Assembly (NCBI GenBank): GCA_014879435.1
Contig: JACSSB010000256.1
Span: 1-9,206 of the forward strand
Source: Phycisphaerales bacterium
Lineage (GTDB): Bacteria; Pseudomonadota; Gammaproteobacteria; Competibacterales; Competibacteraceae
Reading direction: 5' to 3'
DNA: 9,206 bases
Shown: piece after piece, positions 1-6,204 of the stretch
How the letters are laid out: every line of letters begins with the position of its first letter
How positions within the stretch are numbered: position 1 is the stretch's first letter
Program-made: the position numbers and the translations under genes
Notes under the pieces: model-generated
What the model was told of the DNA's origin: nothing
Database searches by the model: none
The model's input: only the letters and a program-made list of their open reading frames with translations

Positions 1-193
1 CGATCACGGCCCATTCCGTGCTCCAATAACTCAGCGCGGCGATGTTGGTTCCTAATGGCGAGCGGCTATTCGCAGAATTGGTAGCCAGCGCTAAATCAGC
101 AGTGAGTGCGCCCAGCAGACCAGCCAGCAAGCTCAGTCGCCAGAACCATGCCACCAGGGGCGAGCGGTAGGTATTCGCATCGAATGGGATCAT
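1..193 (-). CDS. Exported protein of unknown function, 5' end only
   Basis: An ATG at 193 opens a frame that stays open to the window edge, giving 64 complete codons of a longer gene. The N-terminus (MIPFDANTYRSPLVAWFWRL) leads into a hydrophobic stretch at about residues 20-36 ending in LALA, which looks like a signal peptide or single anchor. After it comes PLGTNIAALSYWSTEWAVI. From memory, this resembles the start of the mature part of large exported bacterial proteins that carry a 'G-x-N-L/I ... W-S-T-E-W' signature, often of unknown function. It lies 74 bp downstream of the large channel fusion on the same strand and may share its transcript. Only a weak GGA precedes the ATG. The family and function cannot be settled from this fragment. 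Confidence 0.6.
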   Translation of the reverse strand, partial: MIPFDANTYRSPLVAWFWRLSLLAGLLGALTADLALATNSANSRSPLGTNIAALSYWSTEWAVI

Positions 194-267
194 GGTGTGT
201 CCGATGAAGGTGGAGCGCGCTTCCTCCCCCGAATGAAGAGGGGGTAGATTACCCGCTGTGACAAGAA

Positions 268-3225
268 TTAAATCCGATCTTTACCGTATTCCCAGAAGCT
301 CCAGGGCAGGGCTACTTTTAGCCCTTCTGCCTGAAGGCGCTTCATCACCGCCCGGTTCACGGCGGTCTTGACCACCTCTGGCGAAACGGTTTCCGGATTA
401 TGATACACCTGAATCTTATATCTTACACCATAACTTTCTAAGGTATCGACCACCGCGCGGATCGGTTGTTCTTTTAGGACCGCACCTGTCATCACCGCTT
501 GACGGGCACTTTCCTCCAACACCTGCTGGGCGTATTCCACGGGTACGGAAAATTCCAGCACCACCGGAATTTCCATTCGGCTGGGATAGGTGGGGCGAGA
601 ATAATTGGTGATCACCGCATTACTGAGAATGCTGTTGGGAATGACTACCAAATTGTTGTCCCGCGTCCAGAGCCGCGTGGTGCGCCAATTCAATTCTTCC
701 ACCCGGCCAAATTGGCGACCATGCCAGCGCGTGGCAATACCGATCCACTGCGACAAGCTAAACGGTCGCTCCAGATTCAATACCAAGCCACTGAACGCAT
801 CCAGGATCAAGCCCTGCAATGCGATGCCCAAGATCAGCGTCAGTAAACCAGAAGCCGCCCAGATCGTAGTCAGCGGTTTGTCGAAGACGAAGGCAAGAAT
901 ACAAAGACCGGCAATACCAAATACCACCAGATTGACGAAGGTACGAGCGACGCTGGGCACCGGATACCGAGTCTGATGCTCAAGTGGTCGCCAGACCAAG
1001 GGTGGTAGTAAGGCGACTACAAATAACGCCGGTAGCAGCCACCACAGACTTTTGAACAACAACAGCATCAGCTCAAGCTGATAAAGCTCGAAGCGCTCGG
1101 CGTATAGTGCCTTGAACAGATTCTCCAGCAAATACAGCAGGCAGGCACTGGTCACCAGCCGAAACAGCGCCGCTAATACCGGATAATTGCGGTGCAACCA
1201 GGGCGTCCAGGTGCTGAGGAACAAGCTGCCAAAGAAAATGAACCACGACCAACTGAATTGCTTCGGCAGGAAACGCGCCAGTTGACGCTGGAGTGAAACC
1301 TCGCCCTGGTGACCCTGGATGCGGGCGTAGAAATGGGAATACGGCAGCGCGATCATCGGAAAGAGCGGGTCGCCGAGGGTGCTGTGATTATGCACTTCCT
1401 GATAGACGGCACCTTCTTTGATCACCCAACCCGAGTCAGCGGCCAGTACCTGCTCCGCACGTAGAATTTGCCCCCATTCGCGGTTGCCATCGCCCAAGCC
1501 CATGTTTTGGCTGTCAGTGACGAATACCAACCGACTCTGGTCGAGATGCGCATGACGGAATTGGATAATGAGATTTTCGTTGCCATCGATCAGATTGCGA
1601 TGGGTAGTGGTGTAACGGAAGGTTCCTTGTACCCGAAACGCACGGTACTGCTCTCCCAACAGTTCGCGAGTGATCAGGGGATCGTTCAGGCGGATCGGCG
1701 TCGTGGCGTCGGGAAATACAATATTCTCGGTATCCAACTCGCCGCTGTAGCGGAACCATAAATCGAAATCGGCCTGAAAGGTCCGCGCCTTGACATCGAT
1801 TGCATGCAGTTTATTCAGATGGATACCGGTGTAGACCACCTGGACGATCTGCAATAAGCTGTTGCCCAGATCGATGATGTGCTCACCTTGCGCTCGCAGG
1901 GTACTGATCAATTGAGGGTTTTCGACCAGTTGCAACTGTCGGGTCGCCGGAGTGATGTGTCCATCCTTGACCCGAGCGATGTATACCGGGCGAACCGCAT
2001 CACCCTCAGGATCGAAATACAAGGCTCCCATCAAACCCGCCACTGCACGCGCCGGGCTATTCATCTGTATGAGTTGCTCGCGCACCGCGTTGCGTAAATC
2101 GGGCATATCGGACAGATCAATCGTGGGCAGTCGCCGCAGAGCCTCGGCGATTGCCAGGGCGCTGTCGTAGGCGTAAATCGCGCTCCAGATGGGATCTTCC
2201 TGGTAGATCGCGGCGTAGTCATGCAGGAACCGGCGGGCTGCTGCCGTCGCCGTGTCGGGAATGAACGGTGCGACGATGTACATACCGTCAGTGAAATGCA
2301 AAGAAGGATTCGGATCAAGCGCCGACTCCGGGCGCCGTTCACTGGTAAAGCCCGCCAAAGCCAACGAGTCGGTACCCAGTAACTGGGTCTTGACCCCGCG
2401 CTTGCGCAGAGCCTGTATCAGAGGATTGGCTTGCGGTGGACGTAAAATCAATAGGATCGCTTCGATTTTAGTGTCCGCCGCCAGCCGCGTCACCGCTTGT
2501 TCGATTTCTTCCGGGTGCGGTTGGTCGGATAGAGTGATCTGTTGGCGGATACCGAGTCCGATAGTATCCGCCGTCAGAGCGAAGCTTCGATTCAGCGTGG
2601 TGGCGTAGGTATCTTCCAGGCGAACCACGGCTACCGAGGAATAATTCAGTACGGATCGGATGTAGTGGGCCAGAATATTGGCCTGCAGGTCATCGTTGAA
2701 AATCGCTCGAAAATACCAAGGGTTGAATCGCGTGATATTGGGATTGGTCGAGGTCGGCGTGATGGCGGGGATCTTGTGCAGTCGGTAGAGATCGCCAGCG
2801 GCGCGTGAGGCGGTGCTGGAACCGTGGCCGACGACAGCAACGATGCCGGGTTGGGTAGCGACAATCTGCTCCGCAACGCGCTCGGCACCTTCAACACTAC
2901 GCTGATCGTCGAAGGGCTGAAGCATCAGGGGGTGGCCGTGGATACCACCACTGGCGTTGATATGCTCGACTAGGAGCTGTGTACCGCGCAACATGGCAAG
3001 ACCCGATGGCGCGTTAGGTCCGCTGAAGGTATTAGCGACAGCGATCTTGATCGGTGTTGATTCCTGAGGCGCTTGGGTCGAAAACGACAGATCGGGCGAT
3101 TCCACTTCGAAATGCCACGACAGCAATAGCACCACGATCAGCACCAACAAGGCCGCGAGCATGGTGATGGGCATGGCCTTGTGTGACGAAGATCGAAAGG
3201 AAAGCCAACGCATTGCTTTGATCAT
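268..3225 (-). CDS. Periplasmic-binding-protein / beta-domain / MscS channel fusion
   Basis: Likely a ligand-modulated MscS-type channel in the inner membrane. Residue numbers count from the upstream TTG at 3258. Helix 31-47 anchors the N-terminus. Residues 67-440 form a type I periplasmic binding fold of the LivJ/LivK kind (GHGSSTASRAAGDLY at 144-158, ITPTSTNPNIT at 166-176). Residues 470-665 are beta-rich (TFQADFDLWFRY at 493-504) and recall the extracellular domain of Cys-loop receptors. Hydrophobic segments fall near 669-686, 693-715, 730-756, 772-793 and 798-830. The last is a MscS pore helix with ALQG (813-816), a Gly at 824 and RPF (831-833), followed by the MscS beta domain with VVIPNS (871-876). 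Five helices after a periplasmic region put that domain in the cytoplasm, as in MscS. The start is uncertain: TTG 3258, ATG 3225 (used here), ATG 3213 or ATG 3174, none with a convincing ribosome binding site. It follows the DUF2934 gene on the same strand. Confidence 0.85.
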   Translation of the reverse strand: MIKAMRWLSFRSSSHKAMPITMLAALLVLIVVLLLSWHFEVESPDLSFSTQAPQESTPIKIAVANTFSGPNAPSGLAMLRGTQLLVEHINASGGIHGHPLMLQPFDDQRSVEGAERVAEQIVATQPGIVAVVGHGSSTASRAAGDLYRLHKIPAITPTSTNPNITRFNPWYFRAIFNDDLQANILAHYIRSVLNYSSVAVVRLEDTYATTLNRSFALTADTIGLGIRQQITLSDQPHPEEIEQAVTRLAADTKIEAILLILRPPQANPLIQALRKRGVKTQLLGTDSLALAGFTSERRPESALDPNPSLHFTDGMYIVAPFIPDTATAAARRFLHDYAAIYQEDPIWSAIYAYDSALAIAEALRRLPTIDLSDMPDLRNAVREQLIQMNSPARAVAGLMGALYFDPEGDAVRPVYIARVKDGHITPATRQLQLVENPQLISTLRAQGEHIIDLGNSLLQIVQVVYTGIHLNKLHAIDVKARTFQADFDLWFRYSGELDTENIVFPDATTPIRLNDPLITRELLGEQYRAFRVQGTFRYTTTHRNLIDGNENLIIQFRHAHLDQSRLVFVTDSQNMGLGDGNREWGQILRAEQVLAADSGWVIKEGAVYQEVHNHSTLGDPLFPMIALPYSHFYARIQGHQGEVSLQRQLARFLPKQFSWSWFIFFGSLFLSTWTPWLHRNYPVLAALFRLVTSACLLYLLENLFKALYAERFELYQLELMLLLFKSLWWLLPALFVVALLPPLVWRPLEHQTRYPVPSVARTFVNLVVFGIAGLCILAFVFDKPLTTIWAASGLLTLILGIALQGLILDAFSGLVLNLERPFSLSQWIGIATRWHGRQFGRVEELNWRTTRLWTRDNNLVVIPNSILSNAVITNYSRPTYPSRMEIPVVLEFSVPVEYAQQVLEESARQAVMTGAVLKEQPIRAVVDTLESYGVRYKIQVYHNPETVSPEVVKTAVNRAVMKRLQAEGLKVALPWSFWEYGKDRI

Positions 3226-3308
3226 GATCCAGAGAAAAGCGAGATGGGTTACGCGCAAGGATCATGGCACTGAGGCCGGTTCCACGTTGTTCCGAAAACC
3301 TTGAGCGG

Positions 3309-3341
3309 AATCCGCCGGCCATTGCCGCCAGCGGATTTTTT
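3309..3341 (+). terminator. Strong hairpin with T-tract, terminator-like on + strand
   Basis: The arms AATCCGCCGGC (3309-3319) and GCCAGCGGATT (3327-3337) form an 11-bp stem with one G-T pair around a 7-nt loop. On the plus strand six T residues (3336-3341) overlap and follow the stem, the layout of an intrinsic terminator. No plus-strand gene lies upstream, and on the minus strand, where the flanking genes are transcribed, no T-run follows the hairpin. It sits directly after the stop codon of the DUF2934 gene. It may stop antisense transcription, or act as an RNA-stabilising 3' hairpin between two minus-strand genes. The structure is visible; its role is inference. Confidence 0.5.
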
Positions 3342-4022
3342 CTATTTCTGCTTCATTGGGCGCCGTTGCCGTTTTGGAGCAGGGGCCGCTTGTACAGATG
3401 GATTGGTGCTAGTGCTGGCGCTGGCGCTGGCGCTAGTGTTCGCACTGGTGCTAGTGCTGGCACTGGTGCTAGTGCTAGTGGGTGGTGTTGCACCAGAATG
3501 CATCGAAGCCATAACCTTTTCCTCCGCCGCCAGCCAAAAATCGAGCGCCGATCCGTACTGACGCCCTGCCGCTTCCCAGAGTTGGTAAGCTGTTTTGCGG
3601 ATTTGTTCCAGGTATTCCACCGGTGAAAAATTCTCGAAGGTTCTGGCCAAGGCTTCCTCCTTACCAAGACTAGCGCCAGCGGTACGCAACGCCGCATCGG
3701 TGACCATACGTAGGTGCTTTTCGGCAGTGAGCCAGTAATCCAGCGAACGTTCTTGTTGCTCGTTACTAGCCAGCCACATTTGGCGGGCGAGATCACGCAT
3801 CCGGTAGAGATAAAGGCTGCGCAAGGCCACAGGCCAGGTCGTCGTGGCCTCCATGGCCGAGGCAGCGGTGGTATTGGCCAGATAGGCCGAGTCGGCCATC
3901 AGTTCGATGAGCATGCGCTCTGCCATCAGCCAAAAATCGAGGGCACGGCCGAATTCATTGCCACCCGTTTGCCAAATATGATAAGCAAGTTTGTGAATCT
4001 CTTGTTCCAGATCGTTTTCCAT
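3342..4022 (-). CDS. Triple DUF2934-repeat protein with low-complexity tail
   Basis: This 226-residue soluble protein has no signal peptide or membrane helix. It carries three copies of a roughly 29-residue motif at about 8-36, 76-104 and 140-168. Each has an [A/L]-x-x-[I/M/L]-W start and a [A/S]-L-D-[F/Y]-W-L-x-A-E core, seen as ALDFWLMAE, SLDYWLTAE and ALDFWLAAE. This matches what I recall of DUF2934, a short alpha-helical family usually found as one copy. Helical spacers separate the copies. Residues about 178-208 are almost all Ser, Thr, Ala and Asn, encoded by a hexanucleotide repeat, and the end is basic (PKRQRRPMKQK). The general look (short helical protein, disordered tail) recalls granule- or nucleic-acid-associated proteins, but no function is established. 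The ATG at 4022 has only a distant AGG upstream. The gene precedes the channel fusion on the same strand. Confidence 0.8.
   Translation of the reverse strand: MENDLEQEIHKLAYHIWQTGGNEFGRALDFWLMAERMLIELMADSAYLANTTAASAMEATTTWPVALRSLYLYRMRDLARQMWLASNEQQERSLDYWLTAEKHLRMVTDAALRTAGASLGKEEALARTFENFSPVEYLEQIRKTAYQLWEAAGRQYGSALDFWLAAEEKVMASMHSGATPPTSTSTSASTSTSANTSASASASTSTNPSVQAAPAPKRQRRPMKQK
3405..3483. repeat. Degenerate hexanucleotide repeat inside the DUF2934 gene
   Basis: About thirteen 6-bp units based on GGTGCT, AGTGCT and GGCGCT run head to tail. The unit length is a multiple of three, so copy-number changes would lengthen or shorten the Ser/Thr/Ala tail of the encoded protein without shifting frame. 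Units differ by transitions, so it is not a perfect microsatellite. Confidence 0.85.
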
Positions 4023-4152
4023 AAGTCTGTTTTGCCTACTTTGTTGGTGGTTTCAAGGGCTTAATCGTCTCTTTTATGTAGCAAAAAAGATTTAAAGCCC
4101 TATTGGTTCTATTGCAATCAATAACTTTAGTCGCTAGTGGCGAAGCCCTCTA

Positions 4153-4181
4153 TTGCCAAGCACATATTTAGTTTGTAAAAG
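4153..4181 (+). promoter_or_regulatory. Possible sigma70-type promoter for lipoprotein-nth cluster
   Basis: TTGCCA (4153-4158) and TAAAAG (4176-4181) are separated by 17 bp within the AT-rich intergenic region and face the lipoprotein gene. The -10 match is only moderate and the implied leader is about 110 nt, so this is a suggestion only. Confidence 0.25.
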
Positions 4182-4283
4182 CTATCGAGGGTCGCATGGA
4201 TCGGCAGGGGTGTGATCTCTTGGAAAACGAACGGAATTGGGCCGAAATATGGGTCTGGTTAGAGTGCAATCCAGATATACAGC

Positions 4284-4289
4284 GGGGAG
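4284..4289 (+). promoter_or_regulatory. Ribosome binding site of META lipoprotein gene
   Basis: GGGGAG sits 9 nt upstream of the ATG at 4299. It supports that start, which also places the lipobox correctly after a signal peptide. Confidence 0.6.
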
Positions 4290-4298
4290 CAATCACAG

Positions 4299-4760
4299 AT
4301 GAAAGGTTGGATGTCAGCAGTTTTTATTCTGATTCTTGGTGCCGGGCTGGTGCTATTCACCGGCTGCTCGACTGCATCTGATAGCCGATCGGAGGACACC
4401 GTGAAAGACCATGATCTGACCGGTACTGCATGGCGCCTGGTCCAATTTCGGGCTGTAGACAGCCGCAATTACATACCGAATCGGCCTTCTGATTACACGA
4501 TTCGTTTTGAAGCGGATGGAAAACTCCAAATGCGAGTGGACTGTAATACTGGCCAGGGAAGCTGGTCTTCACCCACACGCGGCCAATTGGTATTGAGCCA
4601 ATTGATGACCACACGCAAGATGTGTCCGCCGGGATCTTTGCATCAGATTTTCACCCATAATCTGGAGCGGGTACGCTTCTATCGATTCCAGAGCGAGCGA
4701 CTTTATCTGTCACTTCCGTCCGACGGCGGCACCTATGAATTCGAAGCGGAGTCGCGCTAG
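4299..4760 (+). CDS. META-domain (HslJ-like) lipoprotein
   Basis: This 153-residue protein starts with a hydrophobic signal sequence and a lipobox, L-F-T-G-C, with the acylated Cys at 23, so it is predicted to be a lipoprotein attached to a membrane facing the periplasm. Residues about 40-148 match the META/HslJ-like domain: LTGTAWRLVQF opens it, YTIRFEADGKLQMRVDCNTG follows, and LVLSQLMTTRKMCP gives the conserved threonine/methionine-rich strand. In E. coli HslJ is a small outer-membrane-associated lipoprotein linked to heat shock and novobiocin resistance; the exact role of the domain is unclear. A GGGGAG ribosome binding site lies 9 nt before the ATG. Its last 26 bp overlap the start chosen for nth, suggesting cotranscription. 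Confidence 0.85.
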   Translation: MKGWMSAVFILILGAGLVLFTGCSTASDSRSEDTVKDHDLTGTAWRLVQFRAVDSRNYIPNRPSDYTIRFEADGKLQMRVDCNTGQGSWSSPTRGQLVLSQLMTTRKMCPPGSLHQIFTHNLERVRFYRFQSERLYLSLPSDGGTYEFEAESR

Positions 4761-5403
4761 GATCGTGGATGCTGCGCATGTTTATCAGCTCTTTTCTCGC
4801 TTGCAAGCTGCATGTCCTCAGCCGACGACCGAACTGCGCTACCTGAGTCCCTTTGAATTACTGGTTGCAGTGATGTTATCGGCGCAATCCACCGACAAGA
4901 AAGTCAACGAGGCCACGGTCCGATTATTTCCGGTCGCCAACACCCCTCAAGCCTTACTGGCCTTGGGTGAAGTGCGATTGAAGGAATACATCAAGACCAT
5001 CGGCCTCTATAACACCAAGGCCGCCAACCTACTCAAAACCTGTGCGTTGTTACTGGAACGGCACGGTGGCGAAGTGCCACGTGATCGAGAAGCATTGGAG
5101 GCTCTGCCCGGTGTCGGCCGCAAAACCGCCAATGTGGTACTCAACACTGCTTTCGGCGAACCGACCATCGCGGTCGATACCCATATCTTTCGGGTCGCCA
5201 ACCGCACCGGGCTGGCACCGGGCAAAACCGTGCGGGAAGTCGAAGAAGGCTTGTTGGCGGTGACGCCGGAGGTGTTCAAGCACGACGCCCATCATTGGTT
5301 GATCTTGCACGGCCGCTATATTTGCATTGCCCGCAAGCCCCGTTGTGCGGCCTGCCCGATCCGCGATCTCTGTGCCTATCCCGACAAGAATGAGGTGAGC
5401 TGA
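4735..5403 (+). CDS. nth: Endonuclease III (DNA glycosylase/AP lyase)
   Basis: Base-excision repair enzyme that removes oxidised pyrimidines and cleaves the abasic strand by beta-elimination. The 222-residue sequence aligns along its length with E. coli Nth (211 residues). The helix-hairpin-helix LPGVGRKTANVVL spans 124-136 with catalytic Lys130. Asp148 in VDTHIFRVANR is the catalytic aspartate. The [4Fe-4S] ligands are Cys197, 204, 207 and 213, spaced C-x6-C-x2-C-x5-C. All key residues are present. The ATG at 4735 gives an N-terminus about 10 residues longer than in E. coli and overlaps the lipoprotein gene by 26 bp. A GTG at 4765 preceded closely by AGGA would give the usual length and remains an alternative. 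Its stop overlaps the next gene's ATG by one base. Confidence 0.97.
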   Translation: MNSKRSRARIVDAAHVYQLFSRLQAACPQPTTELRYLSPFELLVAVMLSAQSTDKKVNEATVRLFPVANTPQALLALGEVRLKEYIKTIGLYNTKAANLLKTCALLLERHGGEVPRDREALEALPGVGRKTANVVLNTAFGEPTIAVDTHIFRVANRTGLAPGKTVREVEEGLLAVTPEVFKHDAHHWLILHGRYICIARKPRCAACPIRDLCAYPDKNEVS

Positions 5404-5837
5404 TGTTCGGTAATGATCGCGACAGTTTACGTCGCTACTACTGCACCATTTGGGAGAAGGCCAGCGCCGACCAGCCGCTGGAACCATTGGAACGCCTGAT
5501 CGCCGATATCATTCGCGAGCATCCAGAATATCAACCGATCTTGCGCGATCTTGAGAGCGCCCTAGCGAGCGAATACACCCCGGAGATGGGGCAAAGCAAT
5601 CCCTTCCTACACATGGGCATGCATATCGCGATTCAGGAACAACTCAGTAGTGACCGTCCGACCGGCATTCTCACGGTGTATCAGCAGCTTTGCCAGCATC
5701 TGGGAGATAGCCACGCCGTCGAACATCGGATGATGGATTGCCTCGGTGAAACGCTATGGGAGGCGCAACGCAGCGGCCGCGAGCCAGACGAGCGCGCTTA
5801 TCTGGAACGACTGCGGCGATTGGCGGGGATCGGCTGA
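5403..5837 (+). CDS. DUF1841 family protein
   Basis: This 144-residue cytoplasmic protein has no signal or membrane segment. From memory of the family, MFGNDRDSLRRYY at the start, the Pro-Glu-Tyr stretch near 41-43, NPFLHMGMHIAIQEQ at about 66-80 and AVEHRMMDCLGETLWEAQR near 104-122 are DUF1841 hallmarks. The conserved His and Glu residues (HMGMH, EHRMM) are suggestive of metal binding, but no activity is established. The ATG shares one base with the nth stop codon (TGATG), so translation is probably coupled. The DUF1841 gene next to nth is a pairing I recall from other proteobacteria, which hints at a link with DNA repair without proving one. Confidence 0.93.
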   Translation: MFGNDRDSLRRYYCTIWEKASADQPLEPLERLIADIIREHPEYQPILRDLESALASEYTPEMGQSNPFLHMGMHIAIQEQLSSDRPTGILTVYQQLCQHLGDSHAVEHRMMDCLGETLWEAQRSGREPDERAYLERLRRLAGIG

Positions 5838-6203
5838 AAGCGCCGTGTCATAAAAAACGCCAGCCATACAGCAACCCATCGTCATTCCCACAAATGCGGG
5901 AATCCAGTAGCTTCGATGTCTCCCTGGATCCCCGCTTGCGCGGGGATGACAGCAAATCATTGTGGAAGTAGAGTGCTATGCACTTCATCGTCATTCCCGC
6001 GAAGGCGGGAATCCAGCACCCTCTAGGTCACCCTGGACCCGCTTTGTGCGAGGATGACGGCAAATAATTGTGGAAGTAGAGTGCTATGCACTTCAATCGT
6101 CATTCCCGCGAAGGCGGGAATCCAGCACCCTCTAGGTCACCCTGGACCCGCTTGTGCGAGGATGACGGCAAACACAACTTAAGAAACATTCTTAAGAAAC
6201 ATT
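5838..6203. other. Convergent intergenic region occupied by repeats
   Basis: These 366 bp lie between the 3' ends of the DUF1841 gene (plus) and the DUF2189 gene (minus). They hold the palindromic array listed separately and a 13-bp tandem repeat at the right edge. Short open frames here are by-products of the repeats, with no credible start or protein similarity. With no conventional terminator visible for either gene, the hairpins may serve both as 3' ends. Confidence 0.7.
5880..6168. repeat. REP/MITE-like palindromic array, three units, 109-bp period
   Basis: Three same-orientation palindromic units of about 72 bp begin at 5880, 5989 and 6098 with CGTCATTCCC and end with GGATGAC. They are joined by two near-identical 37-38 bp linkers, so the period is exactly 109 bp. 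Each unit has a left hairpin (TTCCCGC/GCGGGAA type) and a right hairpin (CCCGC/GCGGGG type), the 'TCATTCCCGC...GCGGGAATCC' element widespread between genes of proteobacteria. Units 2 and 3 are almost identical; unit 1 is more diverged. The linkers contain their own small inverted repeat, AGTGC-TAT-GCACT. Such elements are thought to be mobilised in trans by REP-associated transposases; none lies in this window. Confidence 0.85.
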
Positions 6204-6204
6204 C
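6179..6204. repeat. Two tandem copies of a 13-bp repeat
   Basis: TTAAGAAACATTC occurs twice in direct succession (6179-6191, 6192-6204) and touches the stop codon of the DUF2189 gene. Each contains AAGAA-ACA-TTCTT-like dyad symmetry. It may simply be replication slippage at the edge of the repeat array. Confidence 0.8.

Larger units (their letters stand above)
4023..4298. other. AT-rich divergent intergenic region
   Basis: This 276-bp stretch separates the minus-strand DUF2934 gene from the plus-strand lipoprotein gene. It is visibly richer in A and T than its flanks, especially at 4070-4180, as expected for promoters facing both ways. A small open frame from 4196 overlaps the lipoprotein gene in another frame and has no recognisable content. 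No RNA gene or strong terminator was seen. Confidence 0.6.

Noticed and set aside
226..244. CCCCC-N9-GGGGG hairpin after the channel fusion gene
   Set aside because: The stem is only 5 bp and no T-run follows on the minus strand, so calling it a terminator is not justified.
3226..3258. Upstream TTG at 3258 as start of the channel fusion gene
   Set aside because: It has no ribosome binding site and adds eleven residues before an ATG. It is kept as an alternative in the entry, but ATG codons at 3225, 3213 or 3174 are at least as likely.
4196..4381. Small plus-strand open frame before the lipoprotein gene
   Set aside because: It overlaps the lipoprotein gene in another frame, has no clear ribosome binding site, and its product shows no recognisable features.
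5880..6168. Regularly spaced repeats, possible CRISPR array
   Set aside because: The period is 109 bp and both the palindromic part and the intervening linker are repeated, so there are no unique spacers. The units match the general REP/MITE pattern.
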